From JANJTY01 sp038257155 (GTDB lineage: Bacteria; Pseudomonadota; Gammaproteobacteria; Xanthomonadales; Xanthomonadaceae), in NCBI GenBank assembly GCA_038257155.1, contig JBBSJP010000010.1, positions 1 to 64,000 of the forward strand: a stretch of DNA of 64,000 nt, written 5' to 3'. Position 1 is the first letter of the stretch. Each line of letters starts with the position of its first letter. Shown piece after piece: positions 63,453 through 64,000 of the stretch. The notes under the pieces were generated by a model, which worked only from the letters and a program-made list of their open reading frames with translations, had not been told where the DNA came from and did no database searches. The translations under genes were made by a program, and so were the position numbers.

Positions 63453-64000
63453 TGGGCCACCGCCGTGGTGACACTGGCACTGACCATGGATTCCGGCGGC
63501 GAACGCCCGTATTTGGGATCGTTCCACAGATCGAACACGAACTGGCCGCGGGTCTTGTCTTGCGGGCCGACGTCGAATGGCCGCCCCGGTCCGTCTGTAC
63601 ACATGGTGTTTTCAGCCTGGAAGCCGCGCTCGACTGCCTGGTTCTTGAGGAACTTGATGTAGTCGTCGCTGGATATCTGGAATTTCAGTGTAGCGGTCAC
63701 GGTGATTTCACCCGAATAGCCGACAGGAAGGGGAATGCTGTAATTGGTTACGTCGAAATTGACCTGGCGTCCCGAACCCGGCTGGGTTTCTGGATAGCTG
63801 TACGCAACCGCTCGCATCTCCAGATTGTTGCCGCCGGTGAAGCCCAGCGGTGGAATGCGGTTGTCCTTGGCGACGCAATCGTTCAGCACGAAATGGAACT
63901 GCGCGCGCCCCTTGGCATCCTCGGTGACACAGGTCTTGCTGACAGCGTTCCAGATGCCCTTCTTGGACTCATAGATCTTGGTCTGGGAATCCTGCGAGAG
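63449..64000 (-). CDS. Envelope-associated protein of unknown function, C-terminal part
   Basis: The gene runs off the right edge, so its start is not seen; at least 183 codons lie in the window. The visible part has several isolated cysteines (SKTCVTEDAK, LNDCVAKDNR, NTMCTDGPGR). It contains NRIPPLGFTGG and a long beta-rich stretch (GYSGEITVTATLKFQISSDD). The NRIPPLGF segment recalls C-terminal parts of secreted multihaem cytochromes and related redox proteins, but no CxxCH motif falls within the window. Translationally coupled to the lipoprotein gene. Confidence 0.6.
   Translation of the reverse strand, partial: LSQDSQTKIYESKKGIWNAVSKTCVTEDAKGRAQFHFVLNDCVAKDNRIPPLGFTGGNNLEMRAVAYSYPETQPGSGRQVNFDVTNYSIPLPVGYSGEITVTATLKFQISSDDYIKFLKNQAVERGFQAENTMCTDGPGRPFDVGPQDKTRGQFVFDLWNDPKYGRSPPESMVSASVTTAVAQ

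Overview
The window is a chromosomal segment from a high-GC gammaproteobacterium. It fits best in the Lysobacterales (Xanthomonadales), perhaps near Rhodanobacteraceae. The pointers are a pyrophosphate-dependent phosphofructokinase in glycolysis, a short LID-less type adenylate kinase, a Bpt-type leucyltransferase, secreted proteins that end in an F-x-D-G-F-E tag, and many GTAG-bounded hairpin repeats resembling the REP/SMAG elements of Stenotrophomonas and Xanthomonas. This placement is inferred from family knowledge; no database search was run. No rRNA, prophage, insertion sequence, plasmid gene or CRISPR array was seen.

Layout. 0-6.1 kb: mfd, the 4.5S SRP RNA, tRNA-Ser(GGA) and pfp, all on the minus strand, with two copies of a hairpin element between mfd and the SRP RNA. 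6.2-11.8 kb: a membrane Ser/Thr kinase with TPRs downstream of a large secreted beta-propeller protein. 12.2-17.0 kb: adk, a membrane protein, mpl, a LON-domain protein, an HSDL2-like SDR, a 17-bp tandem array, a 25-unit NACT microsatellite and a glyoxalase I. 17.1-25.4 kb: an L,D-transpeptidase, a P-type ATPase preceded by a 47-codon small gene, trhO, an S9 peptidase, orn and a Nudix hydrolase. 25.4-28.0 kb: five tandem 148-151 bp hairpin repeats, then a wax ester synthase/DGAT. 28.2-35.5 kb: a one-protein two-component system and a large secreted DUF1566/InlB-repeat/DUF11 protein. 35.8-41.8 kb: the asnS operon, an IscA-like Fe-S protein, an FAD oxidoreductase and bpt. 41.8-47.9 kb: an ECF sigma factor convergent with a second TPR kinase, a 91-aa secreted protein with a duplicated motif, and a glycoside-hydrolase-like secreted protein. 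48.0-52.8 kb: msrA-msrB, a membrane pair divergent from an MmyB-type regulator, and an SLC13 permease with RCK_C domains. 53.0-58.8 kb: an operon of ECF sigma factor, putative anti-sigma, YigZ and ABC exporter, then an M14-like hydrolase and a DsbA-like protein. 59.3-64.0 kb: small hypothetical genes and a translationally coupled three-gene set (partial secreted protein, lipoprotein, copper-amine-oxidase-like protein).

Most genes are housekeeping. The less ordinary material falls into four groups. The first is a layered population of GTAG/CCTAC hairpin repeats, including fragments that seem to be captured inside mfd and perhaps the S9 peptidase. The second is secreted proteins carrying an F-x-D-G-F-E tag. 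The third is a set of genes whose only visible expression signal is a -10 box 6-7 nt before the start codon, suggesting leaderless mRNAs. The fourth is small or odd loci: the 47-aa ORF before the PEEFP-type ATPase, the 91-aa secreted repeat protein, and the microsatellite leader of the glyoxalase gene.
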